Shown: positions 26,970 through 38,575, counted from the stretch's first letter. The stretch: 64,000 nt of DNA from Pseudomonas sp. (GCF_030683065.1 NZ_JAUXMX010000045.1:1-64000); one strand, 5' to 3'. Numbers and translations are program-made. Notes: generated by a model not told the origin, from the sequence alone.

Positions 26970-27635
26970 ATGGCATACCAGTTCGATTTTATCCCGGTGT
27001 TGGACAACGCCGATCTGTTGCTGCAAGGCGCATTCTTCACCCTGAGCCTGACCGCCGCGGGCACCCTTCTAGGGGTTGGCTTGGGCATAATCGGGGCGGT
27101 GATGCGCGCCTGGCGGATCAAGCCATTCAACCAACTGTTCGGCCTGTATATCGAGCTAATCCGCAACACACCCTTTATCGTCCAGCTGTTCTTTATCTTC
27201 TTCGGCCTTCCAGCCCTGGGCGTACGCCTAAACGAGTGGGAGGCGGCGGCGCTGGCGATGGTGCTTAACCTTGGAGCCTACTCAACCGAGATCATCCGCG
27301 CAGGTATCCAGGCTATCCCCCATGGTCAACTTGAAGCCGCCGCAGCCCTTGCCATGAGCCGGATCGAGATTTTTCGCTATGTGGTGCTGCGCCCGGCCCT
27401 GGCCAAGGTCTGGCCGGCACTGTCGAGCCAGATCATCATCGTCATGCTCGGCTCGGCGGTGTGTTCGCAGATTTCCACCGAGGAGCTGTCATATGCCGCC
27501 AACTTCATTCAGTCGCGCAACTTTCGCGCCTTCGAAACCTACCTGGTGACCACTCTGTTGTATCTGGTGATGGCTATCCTGATCCGCCAGCTGCTGGCCT
27601 GGGTTGGCCGCCGCTTCATCGTCGGAGGCCGCTGA
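26970..27635 (+). CDS. amino-acid ABC transporter permease 1 (HisM/GlnP type)
   Basis: The 221-residue membrane protein has about five transmembrane helices and the family's RNTPFIVQLFFIFFGLPALG stretch and EAA loop (GQLEAAAALAMSRIEIFRYVVLRPAL). GGAGG precedes ATG 26970. Its stop overlaps the start of the next permease by one base (TGATG), so translation is coupled. Confidence 0.9.
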   Translation: MAYQFDFIPVLDNADLLLQGAFFTLSLTAAGTLLGVGLGIIGAVMRAWRIKPFNQLFGLYIELIRNTPFIVQLFFIFFGLPALGVRLNEWEAAALAMVLNLGAYSTEIIRAGIQAIPHGQLEAAAALAMSRIEIFRYVVLRPALAKVWPALSSQIIIVMLGSAVCSQISTEELSYAANFIQSRNFRAFETYLVTTLLYLVMAILIRQLLAWVGRRFIVGGR

Positions 27636-28282
27636 TGGACTTCACTTTCTGGGACATTCTGCGCAACCTGCTGGTCGGCATGCAGTGGACCCTGCTTCTG
27701 TCGCTAGTGGCCTTCGCCTGCGGTGGCTTGGCCGGGCTGCTAGTGCTACTGGCACGAATTTCACCACTGCAACCCCTGCGAATTCTGGCGCGCGGCTACA
27801 TCGAACTATTCCAGGGTACGCCGCTGCTGATGCAGTTGTTCATGGTGTTCTTCGGCATCGCCTTGCTCGGAGTTGATGTATCTCCCTGGCTGGCGGCGGC
27901 TATTGCCCTGACCCTGTTCACCAGCGCTTTCCTCGCCGAAATCTGGCGCGGCTGCGTCGAATCAATCAGCCACAGCCAATGGGAAGCGGCCGAAAGCCTG
28001 GCCATGAGCCGGCTCGAAGTACTGCGTCACGTTGTACTGCCACAGGCCATGCGTATCGCTATTGCCCCTACAGTGGGCTTCTCGGTGCAGGTGGTGAAAG
28101 GCACTGCAGTGACATCGATCATCGGCTTCACCGAACTGACCAAGACCGGCGGCATGCTGGCCAACGCCACCTTCGAGCCCTTCATGGTCTATGGCCTGGT
28201 AGCGCTCGGTTACTTCCTGCTCTGCTACCCCTTGTCGCTTGCTGCATACCGCCTGGAAAGGAGACTAAATGTCACTGCTTAA
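27635..28282 (+). CDS. amino-acid ABC transporter permease 2 (HisQ/GlnP type)
   Basis: The 215-residue protein is homologous in plan to its neighbour: GTPLLMQLFMVFFGIALLG and the EAA loop SQWEAAESLAMSRLEVLRHVVLPQAM. The two permeases should form the heterodimeric channel. ATG 27635 overlaps the preceding stop. The 3' end overlaps the ATPase gene by 14 bases. Confidence 0.9.
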   Translation: MDFTFWDILRNLLVGMQWTLLLSLVAFACGGLAGLLVLLARISPLQPLRILARGYIELFQGTPLLMQLFMVFFGIALLGVDVSPWLAAAIALTLFTSAFLAEIWRGCVESISHSQWEAAESLAMSRLEVLRHVVLPQAMRIAIAPTVGFSVQVVKGTAVTSIIGFTELTKTGGMLANATFEPFMVYGLVALGYFLLCYPLSLAAYRLERRLNVTA

Positions 28283-29000
28283 CGTCACCGCCCTGCACAA
28301 GTACTACGGCGATAACCATGTACTCAAAGGCATTGATTTAAAGGTCAAGGAAGGGGAGGTGGTCGCCATCATCGGTCGCAGCGGCTCGGGAAAGAGCACC
28401 TTGTTGCGCGCCCTCAACGGCCTGGAGTCGATTGACGATGGGGTTATTGAGGTCGATGGCGAATATATCGACGCCGCCCGTGCGGATCTGCGCAGCCTGC
28501 GACAGAAGGTCGGCATGGTGTTCCAGCAGTTCAACCTGTTCCCTCACCTCAGCGTTGGCGAGAACATCATGCTCGCCCCCCAAGTGGTGAAGAAGCTACC
28601 GCGCGACGCCGCGCAGCAGCTAGCGCGACAGATGCTCGAGCGGGTCGGGCTCGGCGAGAAATTCGACGCCTACCCGGAACGCCTGTCCGGCGGCCAGCAA
28701 CAACGAGTGGCCATCGCCCGAGCGCTGGCGATGTCGCCACGGGTGCTGCTATGCGACGAAATCACCTCGGCGCTCGACCCGGAGCTGGTCAACGAGGTGC
28801 TTGCGGTGGTCAAGCAACTGGCCAGCGAGGGCATGACCCTGATCATGGTCACTCATGAGATGCGCTTCGCCCGTGAAGTGGGCGACAAGCTGGTGTTCAT
28901 GCACCAGGGCAAGGTGCACGAAGTGGGCGACCCCAAGGTGTTGTTCGACAACCCGCAAACCGCGGAGCTGCGTCAGTTTGTCGGCTCGATCCACTCATGA
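28269..29000 (+). CDS. amino-acid ABC transporter ATP-binding protein (GlnQ/HisP type)
   Basis: The 243-residue ATPase has Walker A GRSGSGKST, Q-loop VFQQFNLFPH, signature LSGGQQQR, Walker B VLLCDEITSALD and the switch histidine in MVTHEM. It ends the operon. The following gap (29001-29223) holds a small CCTGCC/GGCAGG hairpin before ppx and no gene. Confidence 0.92.
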   Translation: MSLLNVTALHKYYGDNHVLKGIDLKVKEGEVVAIIGRSGSGKSTLLRALNGLESIDDGVIEVDGEYIDAARADLRSLRQKVGMVFQQFNLFPHLSVGENIMLAPQVVKKLPRDAAQQLARQMLERVGLGEKFDAYPERLSGGQQQRVAIARALAMSPRVLLCDEITSALDPELVNEVLAVVKQLASEGMTLIMVTHEMRFAREVGDKLVFMHQGKVHEVGDPKVLFDNPQTAELRQFVGSIHS

Positions 29001-29223
29001 ACCTAGCGGCCGGCTATTGATCGAGCGGCTGAGCTGCATAGCCTTAGCGCTATTCGTCGCTGTAGATCGTGGCGGCCCGCGCAAGAACAGTGAAACGCGC
29101 CTGCTGCACAGCCCATAGACGCCTGTTTTTAGAACACCTGCAGGACCTGCGACATCAGTATGCGTTGGCGTACCCTGCCTATCGTGGCAGGATGTCGGCG
29201 TTCTGTATCGAGAAAGCCCCATC

Positions 29224-30726
29224 ATGCCGCATACCCCTGCAGAGTCATTTCCCCTGATCGCAGCCATCGACTTGGGATCCAACAGCTTCCACATGGTGCT
29301 GGCCAAGACCGATCACGGCGAACTGCGCATCCTTGAACGCCTCGGCGACAAGGTTCAGTTGGCTGCAGGTATCGACGAGTTGCGCCTGCTCAACGAGGAG
29401 GCCATGCAGCGCGGCCTCGACTGCCTGCGCCGCTTCGCGCAACTGACCGCCAGCCTGCCTGATGGCGCGGTACGGATTGTCGGCACCAACGCCCTGCGCG
29501 AAGCACACAACCGGGGCGAGTTCATCCGCCGCGCCGAGGAAGTCCTCGGCCATCCGGTTGAAGTCATCTCCGGCCGCGAAGAAGCGCGACTGATCTATCT
29601 CGGCGTGTCCCACAGCATCGCCGACACACCGGGCAAGCGCCTGGTTACCGATATCGGCGGCGGCAGTACCGAGTTCATCATCGGCCAGCGATTCGAGCCG
29701 CTGCTGCGCGAGAGCCTGCAGATGGGCTGCGTGAGCTACACCCAGCGCTACTTCAAGGACGGCAAGATCACCCCGGCCCGCTACGCTCAGGCGTATACCG
29801 CAGCTCGCCTGGAAATCATGGGCATCGAACATGCCCTGCACAGGCTCGGCTGGCAGGATGCGGTCGGGGCGTCTGGCACCATCAAGGCCATCGGCCTGGC
29901 GATCCAGGCGGCGGGACTGGGCTCTGGCGAGATAACCCTGGAAGGCCTGGCCTGGCTCAAGCGCAAGGTATTCAAGCTCGGTGACGTGGAGAAGCTCGAT
30001 CTCGACGGCATCAAACCGGACCGACGTGGAATATTCCCTGCCGGCCTGGCTATTCTCGAAGCGATTTTCGATGCCTGCGAGATCGAGCGCATGTCGCACT
30101 CCGAAGGCGCACTGCGCGAAGGCGTGCTCTACGATCTGCTGGGTCGCCATCACCATGAAGATGTCCGCCAGCGCACCCTGAGCGCGCTGATGGAGCGCTA
30201 TCACGTCGACCTGGAACAGGCCGCACGGGTCGAAAGCAAGGCGCTGGAAGCCCTCGACCAGGTGGCCGACAGCTGGGGACTGGGTGACGAATGGCATCGC
30301 GAACTGCTGATCTGGGCCGCACGGGTGCATGAACTGGGCCTGGACATCGCCCACTACCAGTATCACAAGCACGGTGCCTACCTGATTGAGCACTCCGACC
30401 TGGCAGGCTTCTCACGCATGGATCAGCAGATGCTCGCGCTGTTGGTGCGCGGCCATCGGCGCAATATCCCCAAGGACAAACTGGGTGAATTCGGCGACGA
30501 AGGCATCAAGCTGGTTCGCCTGTGCGTATTGCTGCGTTTCGCCATCCTCTTCCATCACATCCGCGGCACCCAGGAAATGCCCCAGGTGCAGTTGCAAGCG
30601 GCTGCGCAGAGCCTGGAAATCTGCTTTCCGGAAGGCTGGCTGGCGAGCAACCCGCTAACCCAGGCAGACTTCACCCAGGAAGCGGAATGGCTCAAACGAA
30701 CCGGCATTGAACTCAGCGTGCGCTGA
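29224..30726 (+). CDS. ppx: exopolyphosphatase
   Basis: Ppx removes terminal phosphates from polyphosphate and its relatives hydrolyse pppGpp. The 500-residue protein has the ASKHA-fold motifs [15 protein letters not shown] at the start, [10 protein letters not shown] near residue 145, and a C-terminal HD-like helical region ([24 protein letters not shown]). It converges on ppk with a 14-base overlap of coding ends, as in other pseudomonads. Confidence 0.95.
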   Translation: MPHTPAESFPLIAAIDLGSNSFHMVLAKTDHGELRILERLGDKVQLAAGIDELRLLNEEAMQRGLDCLRRFAQLTASLPDGAVRIVGTNALREAHNRGEFIRRAEEVLGHPVEVISGREEARLIYLGVSHSIADTPGKRLVTDIGGGSTEFIIGQRFEPLLRESLQMGCVSYTQRYFKDGKITPARYAQAYTAARLEIMGIEHALHRLGWQDAVGASGTIKAIGLAIQAAGLGSGEITLEGLAWLKRKVFKLGDVEKLDLDGIKPDRRGIFPAGLAILEAIFDACEIERMSHSEGALREGVLYDLLGRHHHEDVRQRTLSALMERYHVDLEQAARVESKALEALDQVADSWGLGDEWHRELLIWAARVHELGLDIAHYQYHKHGAYLIEHSDLAGFSRMDQQMLALLVRGHRRNIPKDKLGEFGDEGIKLVRLCVLLRFAILFHHIRGTQEMPQVQLQAAAQSLEICFPEGWLASNPLTQADFTQEAEWLKRTGIELSVR

Positions 30727-32917
30727 CCAGCGGCACCGTCAATTTCTCCAGCAACCCGGCCTGCGCGCTGCGCGGGTTCTGGTTGCCCGTCGGGCTACTG
30801 CGCAAGTAACGCCCGTCCGGCTGCAACACCCAGCTTTGGGTGTTGTCGGTCAGGTAGGTCTCCAGCTCCTTTTTCACCCGCATGATCAGCTTCTTGCCTT
30901 CCACCGGGAAACAGGTCTCAACACGCTTGTCCAGGTTGCGCTCCATCCAGTCGGCACTGGACAGGTAGATCTTCTCCTCGCCTTCGTTGAGGAAGTAAAA
31001 CACCCGCGTGTGCTCCAGGAAGCGACCGATGATCGAGCGCACCTGAATGTTGTGCGAAACCCCAGGAATACCCGGACGCAGGCAGCACATGCCGCGGATT
31101 ACCAGGTCGATGCGCACCCCGGTCTGACTGGCCTTGTACAGCGCGCGAATGATCTTCGGATCGGTCAGTGAGTTGAACTTGGCGATGATGTGCGCCGGCT
31201 TGCCCTCACTGGCCTGGGCAGTTTCCTTGGCGATCATGTCGAGCAGGGTTTTCTTCAGGGTGAAGGGTGCATGCAACAGCTTCTTCATGCGCAGGGTCTT
31301 GCCCATGCCGATCAGCTGACTAAACATCTTCGCCACATCCTCACCCAGCGCCACATCGGCGGTGAGCAGGCTGTAGTCGGTGTACAGCTTGGCGTTGCCG
31401 GCATGGTAGTTGCCCGTTCCGAGGTGCGCGTAGCGAACGATCTCGCCACTCTCGCGGCGCAAAATCAGCATCATCTTGGCGTGAGTCTTGAAACCGACCA
31501 CCCCGTAGATCACCACCGCTCCCGCTGCCTGCAGACGACTGGCCAGGGCCAGGTTGGACTCCTCATCGAAGCGTGCACGCAGCTCGATCACCGCGGTGAC
31601 TTCCTTGCCGTTGCGCGCAGCCTCGACCAGCGCATCGACGATTTCCGAGTTGGCGCCACTGCGGTAGAGGGTCTGCTTGATCGCCAGCACATGCGGGTCT
31701 TTCGCCGCCTGACGCAGTAGATCGATGACCGGTGTAAAGGACTCGAACGGGTGCAGCAGAAGGATGTCTTGCTTGCTGATCACGCTGAAAATGTTGTCGC
31801 TGTTCTGCAACAACTTGGGGATCACCGGGGTGAACGGCGGATACTGCAGATCCGGCTGGCTGGCCAGGCCGGTGATGCTGAACAGCCGGGTCAGGTTGAC
31901 CGGGCCACTGACCCGGTACAACTCGCTCTCACTCAGGCTGAACTGCTTGAGCAGGTAATCGAGCAACGGCCGCGGGCAGGTGTCGACCACCTCCAGGCGC
32001 ACCGCATCGCCGTAACGCCGCGAGAACAACTCACCGCGCAAGGCGCGAGCCAAATCTTCGACATCCTCGGTATCGACCGACAGGTCGGCGTTACGGGTCA
32101 GGCGGAATTGATAGCAACCCTTGACCTTCATGCCCTGAAACAGGTCATCGGCATGCGCGTGAATCATCGAGGAGAGGAACACGTAATTGTCGCCAGGACC
32201 GCCGACGTCTTCAGGCACCTTGATGATCCGCGGTAACAGGCGCGGCGCCGGGATAATCGCCAGCCCAGAATCGCGGCCGAAGGCGTCGATGCCCTCCAGT
32301 TCGACGATGAAGTTCAGGCTCTTGTTCACCAGCAAAGGAAACGGGTGGGTCGGATCCAGGCCGATCGGGGTGATGATCGGCGCGATTTCGTCGCGGAAGT
32401 AGCGACGCACCCAGGCCTTCAGCTTGGTATTCCAGTGGCGGCGACGGATAAAGCGTACCTGGTGCTTTTCCAGTGCCGGTAGCAGGGTGTCGTTGAGAAT
32501 CGCGTACTGGCGCTCCACTTGCTCGTGCGCCAGTTCGGAAATTCGCGCCAGCGCCTGATGAGGCTGCAAGCCGTCAGCGCCAGCCTGCTCACGGGCGAAG
32601 TTGATCTGCTTCTTCAAGCCAGCGACGCGAATCTCGAAGAACTCATCGAGATTGCTGGAGAAAATCAGCAGAAACTTCAACCGTTCCAACAGCGGATAGG
32701 ACTCGTCCAGCGCCTGTTCCAGCACGCGGATATTGAATTGCAGCTGCGACAACTCGCGGTGGATATACAAGCTGCTGTCATCCAGGCCTGGCACCACCAT
32801 GGGTGGTGCAGGCGTGGGCACCGGCACTTCGATCGGCGGCAAGATCTCCGCGGGCAGGTCGGCAGCGACCGCTTCGGCAGTCTGCAATTCGCTTGGGGTG
32901 AGTCCTTCGGTTGTCAT
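30713..32917 (-). CDS. ppk: polyphosphate kinase 1
   Basis: PPK1 makes polyphosphate from ATP. The 734-residue protein has the N-terminal helical domain starting [19 protein letters not shown], the PLD-like catalytic domains with the autophosphorylated histidine expected in the [17 protein letters not shown] region, and the closing [13 protein letters not shown] Pro-rich N-terminal extension of about 45 residues is present, typical of pseudomonads. It lies 18 bases downstream of hemB and may be co-transcribed with it. Confidence 0.95.
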   Translation of the reverse strand: MTTEGLTPSELQTAEAVAADLPAEILPPIEVPVPTPAPPMVVPGLDDSSLYIHRELSQLQFNIRVLEQALDESYPLLERLKFLLIFSSNLDEFFEIRVAGLKKQINFAREQAGADGLQPHQALARISELAHEQVERQYAILNDTLLPALEKHQVRFIRRRHWNTKLKAWVRRYFRDEIAPIITPIGLDPTHPFPLLVNKSLNFIVELEGIDAFGRDSGLAIIPAPRLLPRIIKVPEDVGGPGDNYVFLSSMIHAHADDLFQGMKVKGCYQFRLTRNADLSVDTEDVEDLARALRGELFSRRYGDAVRLEVVDTCPRPLLDYLLKQFSLSESELYRVSGPVNLTRLFSITGLASQPDLQYPPFTPVIPKLLQNSDNIFSVISKQDILLLHPFESFTPVIDLLRQAAKDPHVLAIKQTLYRSGANSEIVDALVEAARNGKEVTAVIELRARFDEESNLALASRLQAAGAVVIYGVVGFKTHAKMMLILRRESGEIVRYAHLGTGNYHAGNAKLYTDYSLLTADVALGEDVAKMFSQLIGMGKTLRMKKLLHAPFTLKKTLLDMIAKETAQASEGKPAHIIAKFNSLTDPKIIRALYKASQTGVRIDLVIRGMCCLRPGIPGVSHNIQVRSIIGRFLEHTRVFYFLNEGEEKIYLSSADWMERNLDKRVETCFPVEGKKLIMRVKKELETYLTDNTQSWVLQPDGRYLRSSPTGNQNPRSAQAGLLEKLTVPLVSAR

Positions 32918-32935
32918 TGGATCGTCCTGGCGGGA

Positions 32936-34147
<1,212 letters not shown>

Positions 34148-34160
34148 TCAGGCCGCCACC

Positions 34161-34715
34161 ATGCTTGAGAATATCCTGCAGCAATTTGGCTATCCAGCGG
34201 TGCTGCTTGGCACCTTTGTCGAGGGCGAAATGTCGCTGCTACTGGCGGCTTACCTGGCTCTGCGCGGCTATCTGAGCATCGAACTGGTGATACTGTTCGC
34301 CTTCTTCGGCACCTACGCCAGCGACCAGCTGTGGTATTTCCTGGGCCGCAGTCATGGTCGCCGCATCCTCGAACGCCGGCCGCACTGGCAGGGCTTGGGC
34401 GACAAGGCATTACTGCTCCTGCGTCGGCACCCGGATTTGTGGGTGCTGGGGTTTCGCTTCATCTACGGCATGCGCACGGTGATGCCGCTGGCCATCGGCC
34501 TGTCCGGCTACTCGTGGCGGCGCTACCTGCTGCTGGATGCCATTGGTGTGGCTATCTGGGCTAGCGGCCTGGGCCTGGCGGCCTATCACCTGGGTGCAGC
34601 GCTGGATACTCTGCTCAGCGACTTCCGCCGTTATCAGCTATATGTGCTGGGCGCGCTGCTGGTAATCGGCCTGGGCTTCTGGCTACGCAGGCGCCTGCGG
34701 CGTTCGGCGCATTGA
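34161..34715 (+). CDS. DedA-family membrane protein
   Basis: The 184-residue protein is a SNARE-associated/DedA (VTT) domain protein: FVEGEMSLLLAAYLALRG, FFGTYASDQLWYFLGRSHG, and RFIYGMRTVMPLAIGLSG with the conserved F/Y-x-R. Four to five transmembrane helices are predicted. The family includes flippases that recycle undecaprenyl phosphate or phospholipids; this member's role is not established. It diverges from hemB. Confidence 0.88.
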   Translation: MLENILQQFGYPAVLLGTFVEGEMSLLLAAYLALRGYLSIELVILFAFFGTYASDQLWYFLGRSHGRRILERRPHWQGLGDKALLLLRRHPDLWVLGFRFIYGMRTVMPLAIGLSGYSWRRYLLLDAIGVAIWASGLGLAAYHLGAALDTLLSDFRRYQLYVLGALLVIGLGFWLRRRLRRSAH

Positions 34716-34853
34716 TCCTGCCCAGCAGAGCCAGAGCGTTGAACCGCAGCCCGCGCTTAGCACGCAGGGATTCACCCCAGAAAGCCCACGGGCTAGGATA
34801 ATCGCAAGGCCCCTAAGCGTGCCGTATCGAGCCTATCATGATGCACCTTGACC

Positions 34854-34874
34854 GCAGCGGGCGGCGCCCGCTGC
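34854..34874. other. GC-rich perfect hairpin before elbB
   Basis: GCAGCGGGC-GGC-GCCCGCTGC has a 9-base perfect stem and 3-base loop in the 258-base gap between the DedA gene and elbB. There is no T-tract. It may be a REP-like remnant or part of the elbB leader. Nothing else is recognised in the gap. Confidence 0.4.
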
Positions 34875-34973
34875 CCGAGCCGAGGATGATCGTCCAACTC
34901 GTCAAGGATCGCTCGCAGACCAGCCATAATCTGCATAGCCACCATGACTCAGCCCAGTGACCAGGAGTTCTCA

Positions 34974-35633
34974 ATGAACAAAAAAGTAGCGGTAATTTTA
35001 TCCGGTTGCGGCGTTTACGACGGCGCTGAAATCCATGAAAGCGTGATCACTCTGCTGCGCCTCGACCAGCGCGGCGCGGTGGTGCAGTGCTTTGCACCTG
35101 ACGTGCAACAGCTGCATGTGGTCGATCATTACAGCGGCGACGAGATGGACGAGACGCGTAATGTTTTGGTGGAAGCTGCCCGCATCGCTCGCGGCAAAAT
35201 CAAGGATGTACGCGAACTGCACGTAGACGACTTCGACGCCCTGATCATGCCCGGGGGCTTTGGCGTGGCCAAAAACCTCTCGGACTTCGTCCTCAGCGGC
35301 GCCAACTGCACGGTGCAGGCCGGCGTATTGAACGCCACCCAGGCCTTCGTCAAGGCCGGCAAGCCAGTCGGCCTGATGTGCATCGCCCCGGCTCTGGCGG
35401 CAAAGATTTTCGGTAGCGGCGTGGTGTGCACCATCGGCAACGACCATGACACTGCCGCCGCGCTGACGCAGATGGGCGCCATCCACCACGAGTGCGAAGT
35501 CAGTGAAATTGTCGAGGATCACGCCCACAAGCTGGTCACCACGCCCGCCTACATGCTCGCCCAATCGATCAGCGAGGCGGCCTCTGGCATCAATAAACTG
35601 GTCGACCGGGTACTCGAACTGACCCACGTTTAG
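34974..35633 (+). CDS. elbB: ElbB/GATase1-like (DJ-1/PfpI superfamily) protein
   Basis: The 219-residue protein follows ElbB (enhancing lycopene biosynthesis protein 2, also tested as a glyoxalase): KVAVILSGCGVYDGAEIHE at the start, IMPGGFGVAKNLSDF, and the nucleophile-elbow cysteine in GLMCIAPALAAK. ATG 34974 (MNKKVAVIL) is preceded by CAGGAG; a start at 34944 would add ten residues. The physiological substrate is uncertain. Confidence 0.85.
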   Translation: MNKKVAVILSGCGVYDGAEIHESVITLLRLDQRGAVVQCFAPDVQQLHVVDHYSGDEMDETRNVLVEAARIARGKIKDVRELHVDDFDALIMPGGFGVAKNLSDFVLSGANCTVQAGVLNATQAFVKAGKPVGLMCIAPALAAKIFGSGVVCTIGNDHDTAAALTQMGAIHHECEVSEIVEDHAHKLVTTPAYMLAQSISEAASGINKLVDRVLELTHV

Positions 35634-35729
35634 GCCAAACCCGCCAATGCGCGCGGCACCCGCGCCGCGCCTCTGGCTAAACGGGCCGGCCTGCTGCAGC
35701 GTGAGTGAACTCTCGCAAAGGCAGGCGCC

Positions 35730-36200
35730 ATGACCACTCCACCGCTCGAACTCACCGCAGAACTGCATCAGGCCGTGAGCGGCTTTTTCCAGCGCATCCC
35801 GTTCAACCAGATGCTCGGTATCCAGCTCGGCGAACTGAGCCCGCAGCGGGTGACCATGCACCTGCCAATGAAAGCCGAGCTGATCGGCAACTTCGTCCAC
35901 GGCATCCTGCATGGCGGGGTCATCTCATCGCTGCTGGATGTCGCCGGTGGCGCCATGGCGCTGATCGGCGCTTTCGACAAGCACCAACACCTGTCCAGCC
36001 AGGAGCGCATGGCCCGGCTCTCCAAGCTGGGGACCATCGACCTGCGCATCGACTACCTGCGCCCCGGTCGCGGCCAGCACTTTACCGCCAGCGCCGTGCT
36101 GCTGCGTTCCGGCAACAAGGTCGCAGTGGTGCGCAGCGAACTGCACGACGATGACGGCACTCTGGTGGCAGTCGGCACCGGCACCTACCTGTGCGGGTAG
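35730..36200 (+). CDS. PaaI-type hotdog thioesterase
   Basis: The 156-residue hotdog-fold protein has NQMLGIQLGELSPQRVTMHLPM, then HGGVISSLLDVAGGAMAL, the catalytic segment of the PaaI/YigI acyl-CoA thioesterase group, and IDYLRPGRGQHFTA. The substrate is not known. The gene order elbB-thioesterase-YaiI is shared with other pseudomonads. Confidence 0.85.
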   Translation: MTTPPLELTAELHQAVSGFFQRIPFNQMLGIQLGELSPQRVTMHLPMKAELIGNFVHGILHGGVISSLLDVAGGAMALIGAFDKHQHLSSQERMARLSKLGTIDLRIDYLRPGRGQHFTASAVLLRSGNKVAVVRSELHDDDGTLVAVGTGTYLCG

Positions 36201-36277
36201 GATGGGTCGAGCCGCGCAGGTTGAGCGCAGCGATACCCATGCTGTAGCGCCATGCCTGCGCTACCCGCCTTAGGGTT

Positions 36278-36730
36278 CTAACCGCGCATCAAGCGAGTCA
36301 GAATACGATCCAGCGAGTTGGCAAAAGCCTGTCGCTCGCGCTCGCCATAGGGTCCCTGTCCACCGCCGACCTGGCCTTGTTCACGCAGGTCGGTAAACAG
36401 ATTACGCACCGCCAGACGCTCCCCCATGTTGCCCTCATCGAACGGCTTGCCGCGCGGATCCAGGGCGCTAACGCCCTTTTTCACCAGCCGGTCGGCCAGC
36501 GGTACATCGCTGCAAATTACCAGCTCGCCAGGCACGGCATGCTCGACCAGATAATCATCCGCCGCATCCGGGCCACTCGGCACCACAATCAGTCGCACGC
36601 ACGCGTAAGCTGGTTTGGTTTGCGCCTGACCGGCCACCATCACCACCTCGAAACCGCGTTTGAGGGCAAACTTGACCAACTGATCACGCGCAGCGCGCGG
36701 ACAGGCATCGGCATCTATCCAGACACGCAT
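36278..36730 (-). CDS. YaiI/YqxD family (DUF188) protein
   Basis: The 150-residue protein is PIN/NYN-nuclease-like: MRVWIDADACPRAARDQLVKFA, then VICSDVPLADRLVKKGVSALDPRG, with acidic residues placed as in metal-dependent nucleases. The biological role is unproven. ATG 36730 is chosen as it starts directly at the conserved strand; ATG 36748 would add six residues. Confidence 0.85.
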   Translation of the reverse strand: MRVWIDADACPRAARDQLVKFALKRGFEVVMVAGQAQTKPAYACVRLIVVPSGPDAADDYLVEHAVPGELVICSDVPLADRLVKKGVSALDPRGKPFDEGNMGERLAVRNLFTDLREQGQVGGGQGPYGERERQAFANSLDRILTRLMRG

Positions 36731-36842
36731 AGTCGTTGTTTCCTTCATTATTGAGCCTCAGTATGCCATTCACTCAGCCCACCCGTGATCACGCAGGCAA
36801 CGCACAAGCCTTGTCGCCCCAGCCAAGCAGGAGCACTGCAAT

Positions 36843-37616
36843 TTGAATTTCTGGCAACGCCTCTCCGAGCCAGCCGAAGCACTCGTCTGCGGCGCCAGCC
36901 GTGGCATCGGCCTGGCCATAACCGAACAGCTGCTGGCCCGCGCAGATGTGGCGCGAGTCTGGGCGGTTGCGCGCAACGCCCGGCAAGCCCCAGGCCTCGT
37001 GGCACTGGCCGAGATACATGGCGAGCGCCTCCAGTGCCTGGATGTGGATGTCTGCGATGAAACAGCGCTCGCCGAACTGGCCAGTCGCTTGCGCGACGCC
37101 ATCCCGCGCCTGCATCTGCTGGTATGCAGTATCGGTATCTTGCACAGCGGCGCGGCCAAAGCCGAGAAAGGGCTGGCGCAACTGGACATAGCAGGCCTGC
37201 AGGCAACCTTCCAGAGCAACGCCTTCGCACCGATTCTGCTACTCAAACACCTATTGCCACTGTTGCGTGGTCGCCACCCCTGCACCGTCGCGGCACTCTC
37301 GGCGCGGGTGGGTTCGATCGGCGACAACCGCCTCGGCGGCTGGTACAGCTATCGCGCCAGCAAGGCGGCCCTGAACCAATTGCTGCATACCGCCAGCATC
37401 GAACTGACGCGCCTCAACCCACAAAGCTGCGTACTGAGCCTGCATCCCGGCACGACCGACACCGAGCTGTCGAAACCCTTCCAGGCCAATGTCCCTGCCG
37501 AAAAACTGTTTACCCCGAGCTACTCCGCCGAATGCCTGCTGGCGCAGATTGAACAGCACGGCCCAGCGCAAACGGGCACCTTCTGGGGCTGGGATGGCCT
37601 GCCGATTCCCTGGTAA
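36843..37616 (+). CDS. short-chain dehydrogenase/reductase
   Basis: The 257-residue SDR has the cofactor motif CGASRGIG near residue 17, an Asp in LDVDVCDE, and the catalytic YRASK. The closing LHPGTTDTELSKPFQANVP resembles the CsgA/C-factor subgroup. The start appears to be TTG at 36843; no ATG gives a complete Rossmann strand. The substrate is unknown. Confidence 0.82.
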   Translation: MNFWQRLSEPAEALVCGASRGIGLAITEQLLARADVARVWAVARNARQAPGLVALAEIHGERLQCLDVDVCDETALAELASRLRDAIPRLHLLVCSIGILHSGAAKAEKGLAQLDIAGLQATFQSNAFAPILLLKHLLPLLRGRHPCTVAALSARVGSIGDNRLGGWYSYRASKAALNQLLHTASIELTRLNPQSCVLSLHPGTTDTELSKPFQANVPAEKLFTPSYSAECLLAQIEQHGPAQTGTFWGWDGLPIPW

Positions 37617-37633
37617 TTCAATAACCGGCTAAA

Positions 37634-38263
37634 TCAAACCGGCGCGCGACGTACGCTGGCCAGCAATGCCGCCGCGCCGACAAACAACGCACCGAAGGTG
37701 CGGTTCATCACGCGCTGCTGGCGTGGCGAACGCAGCGCGCCCAGCACTCGCGCGGCAAGCCCGGTGTAGCCGGCCATGACCACCAGATCGACGCAAATCA
37801 TGGTCACCCCCATCAGCAGGTGCTGCATCAGCAGCGGCGCCTGCGGATCAAGAAATTGCGGCAGCACCGCCAGGATGAAGACGATGGCTTTGGGGTTGCT
37901 GAAATTCACCAGAAAGCCGCGCAGAACCAGAGTCAGCGGCCGACCAATCGGCCGCTCGGTCTGCGCTGCCATATCGCTGGGCAAAGCCTGCCACTGGCGA
38001 TAGCCGAGGTACACCAGATAGACCACACCGAACCACTTGATCAGGCTGAACGCCAGCTCCGATGCAGCGAGAATCGCCCCGACACCGGCGGCGACGATAA
38101 CGATCTGCAGCGCCAGGCCCAACTGCAGCCCCAGGGCATTCCAGTAGCCGCGCCAAAAGCCGTATTGCAACCCGGCGGACATCGAGGCAATTGCCCCAGC
38201 ACCCGGTGACAGGCTGATTACCCAACAGGCAGCGAAGAACGCAAGCCAGGTTTCGAGGGCCAT
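37634..38263 (-). CDS. LysE-family amino-acid exporter
   Basis: The 209-residue inner-membrane protein has about six transmembrane helices and the RhtB/LysE signature (FFAACWVISLSPGAGAIASMSAGLQYGFWRG as landmark, LRGFLVNFSNPKAIVF). It exports small amino acids or their derivatives; the substrate is unknown. The start ATG 38263 gives the family-like MALETWLAFF. Confidence 0.88.
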   Translation of the reverse strand: MALETWLAFFAACWVISLSPGAGAIASMSAGLQYGFWRGYWNALGLQLGLALQIVIVAAGVGAILAASELAFSLIKWFGVVYLVYLGYRQWQALPSDMAAQTERPIGRPLTLVLRGFLVNFSNPKAIVFILAVLPQFLDPQAPLLMQHLLMGVTMICVDLVVMAGYTGLAARVLGALRSPRQQRVMNRTFGALFVGAAALLASVRRAPV

Positions 38264-38352
38264 AGCATCAAGCTCCGATAGCAAAATAACGTACATAACA
38301 AAGGACAGGCCACTAGCCTACTCCTTGCCCGATCACTCGCCCAGGCTGTGGA

Positions 38353-38565
38353 TCAGCCTGGTGAACCCTTGCGCAATTTCACCGCGGCAATAGCTTCCTT
38401 GTGACCACGATCAGCAATGACAGCGCGGTTCGAGTGCCCCCTGGATAAGAGCGAAAAGCCTTCGCAGGGTTGCTGGGCCTTGGGCAGCCGGCTAAGCAGG
38501 ATCGAAACAAAGATGATGGTGTCGGCTATTGCCAGGTCAGCCAGGGCCAGAAAAGCGACCCGTGA
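38353..38565 (-). pseudogene. remnant of a TerC-family membrane protein gene
   Basis: A 70-codon frame with no start codon, bounded by stops, contains LADLAIADTIIFVSILLSR followed by LPKAQQ. This matches the first conserved helix of TerC/YoaE-type proteins (LEIVLGIDNxIFISIL...LPxxQ). The rest of the frame does not continue the family. It looks like a decayed 5' fragment left between the LysE and MscS genes. Confidence 0.45.
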
Positions 38566-38575
38566 TTAACAGACG

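Noticed and set aside
34854..34874. A terminator for the DedA gene
   Set aside because: The hairpin is strong but has no T-tract and lies about 140 bases past the stop.
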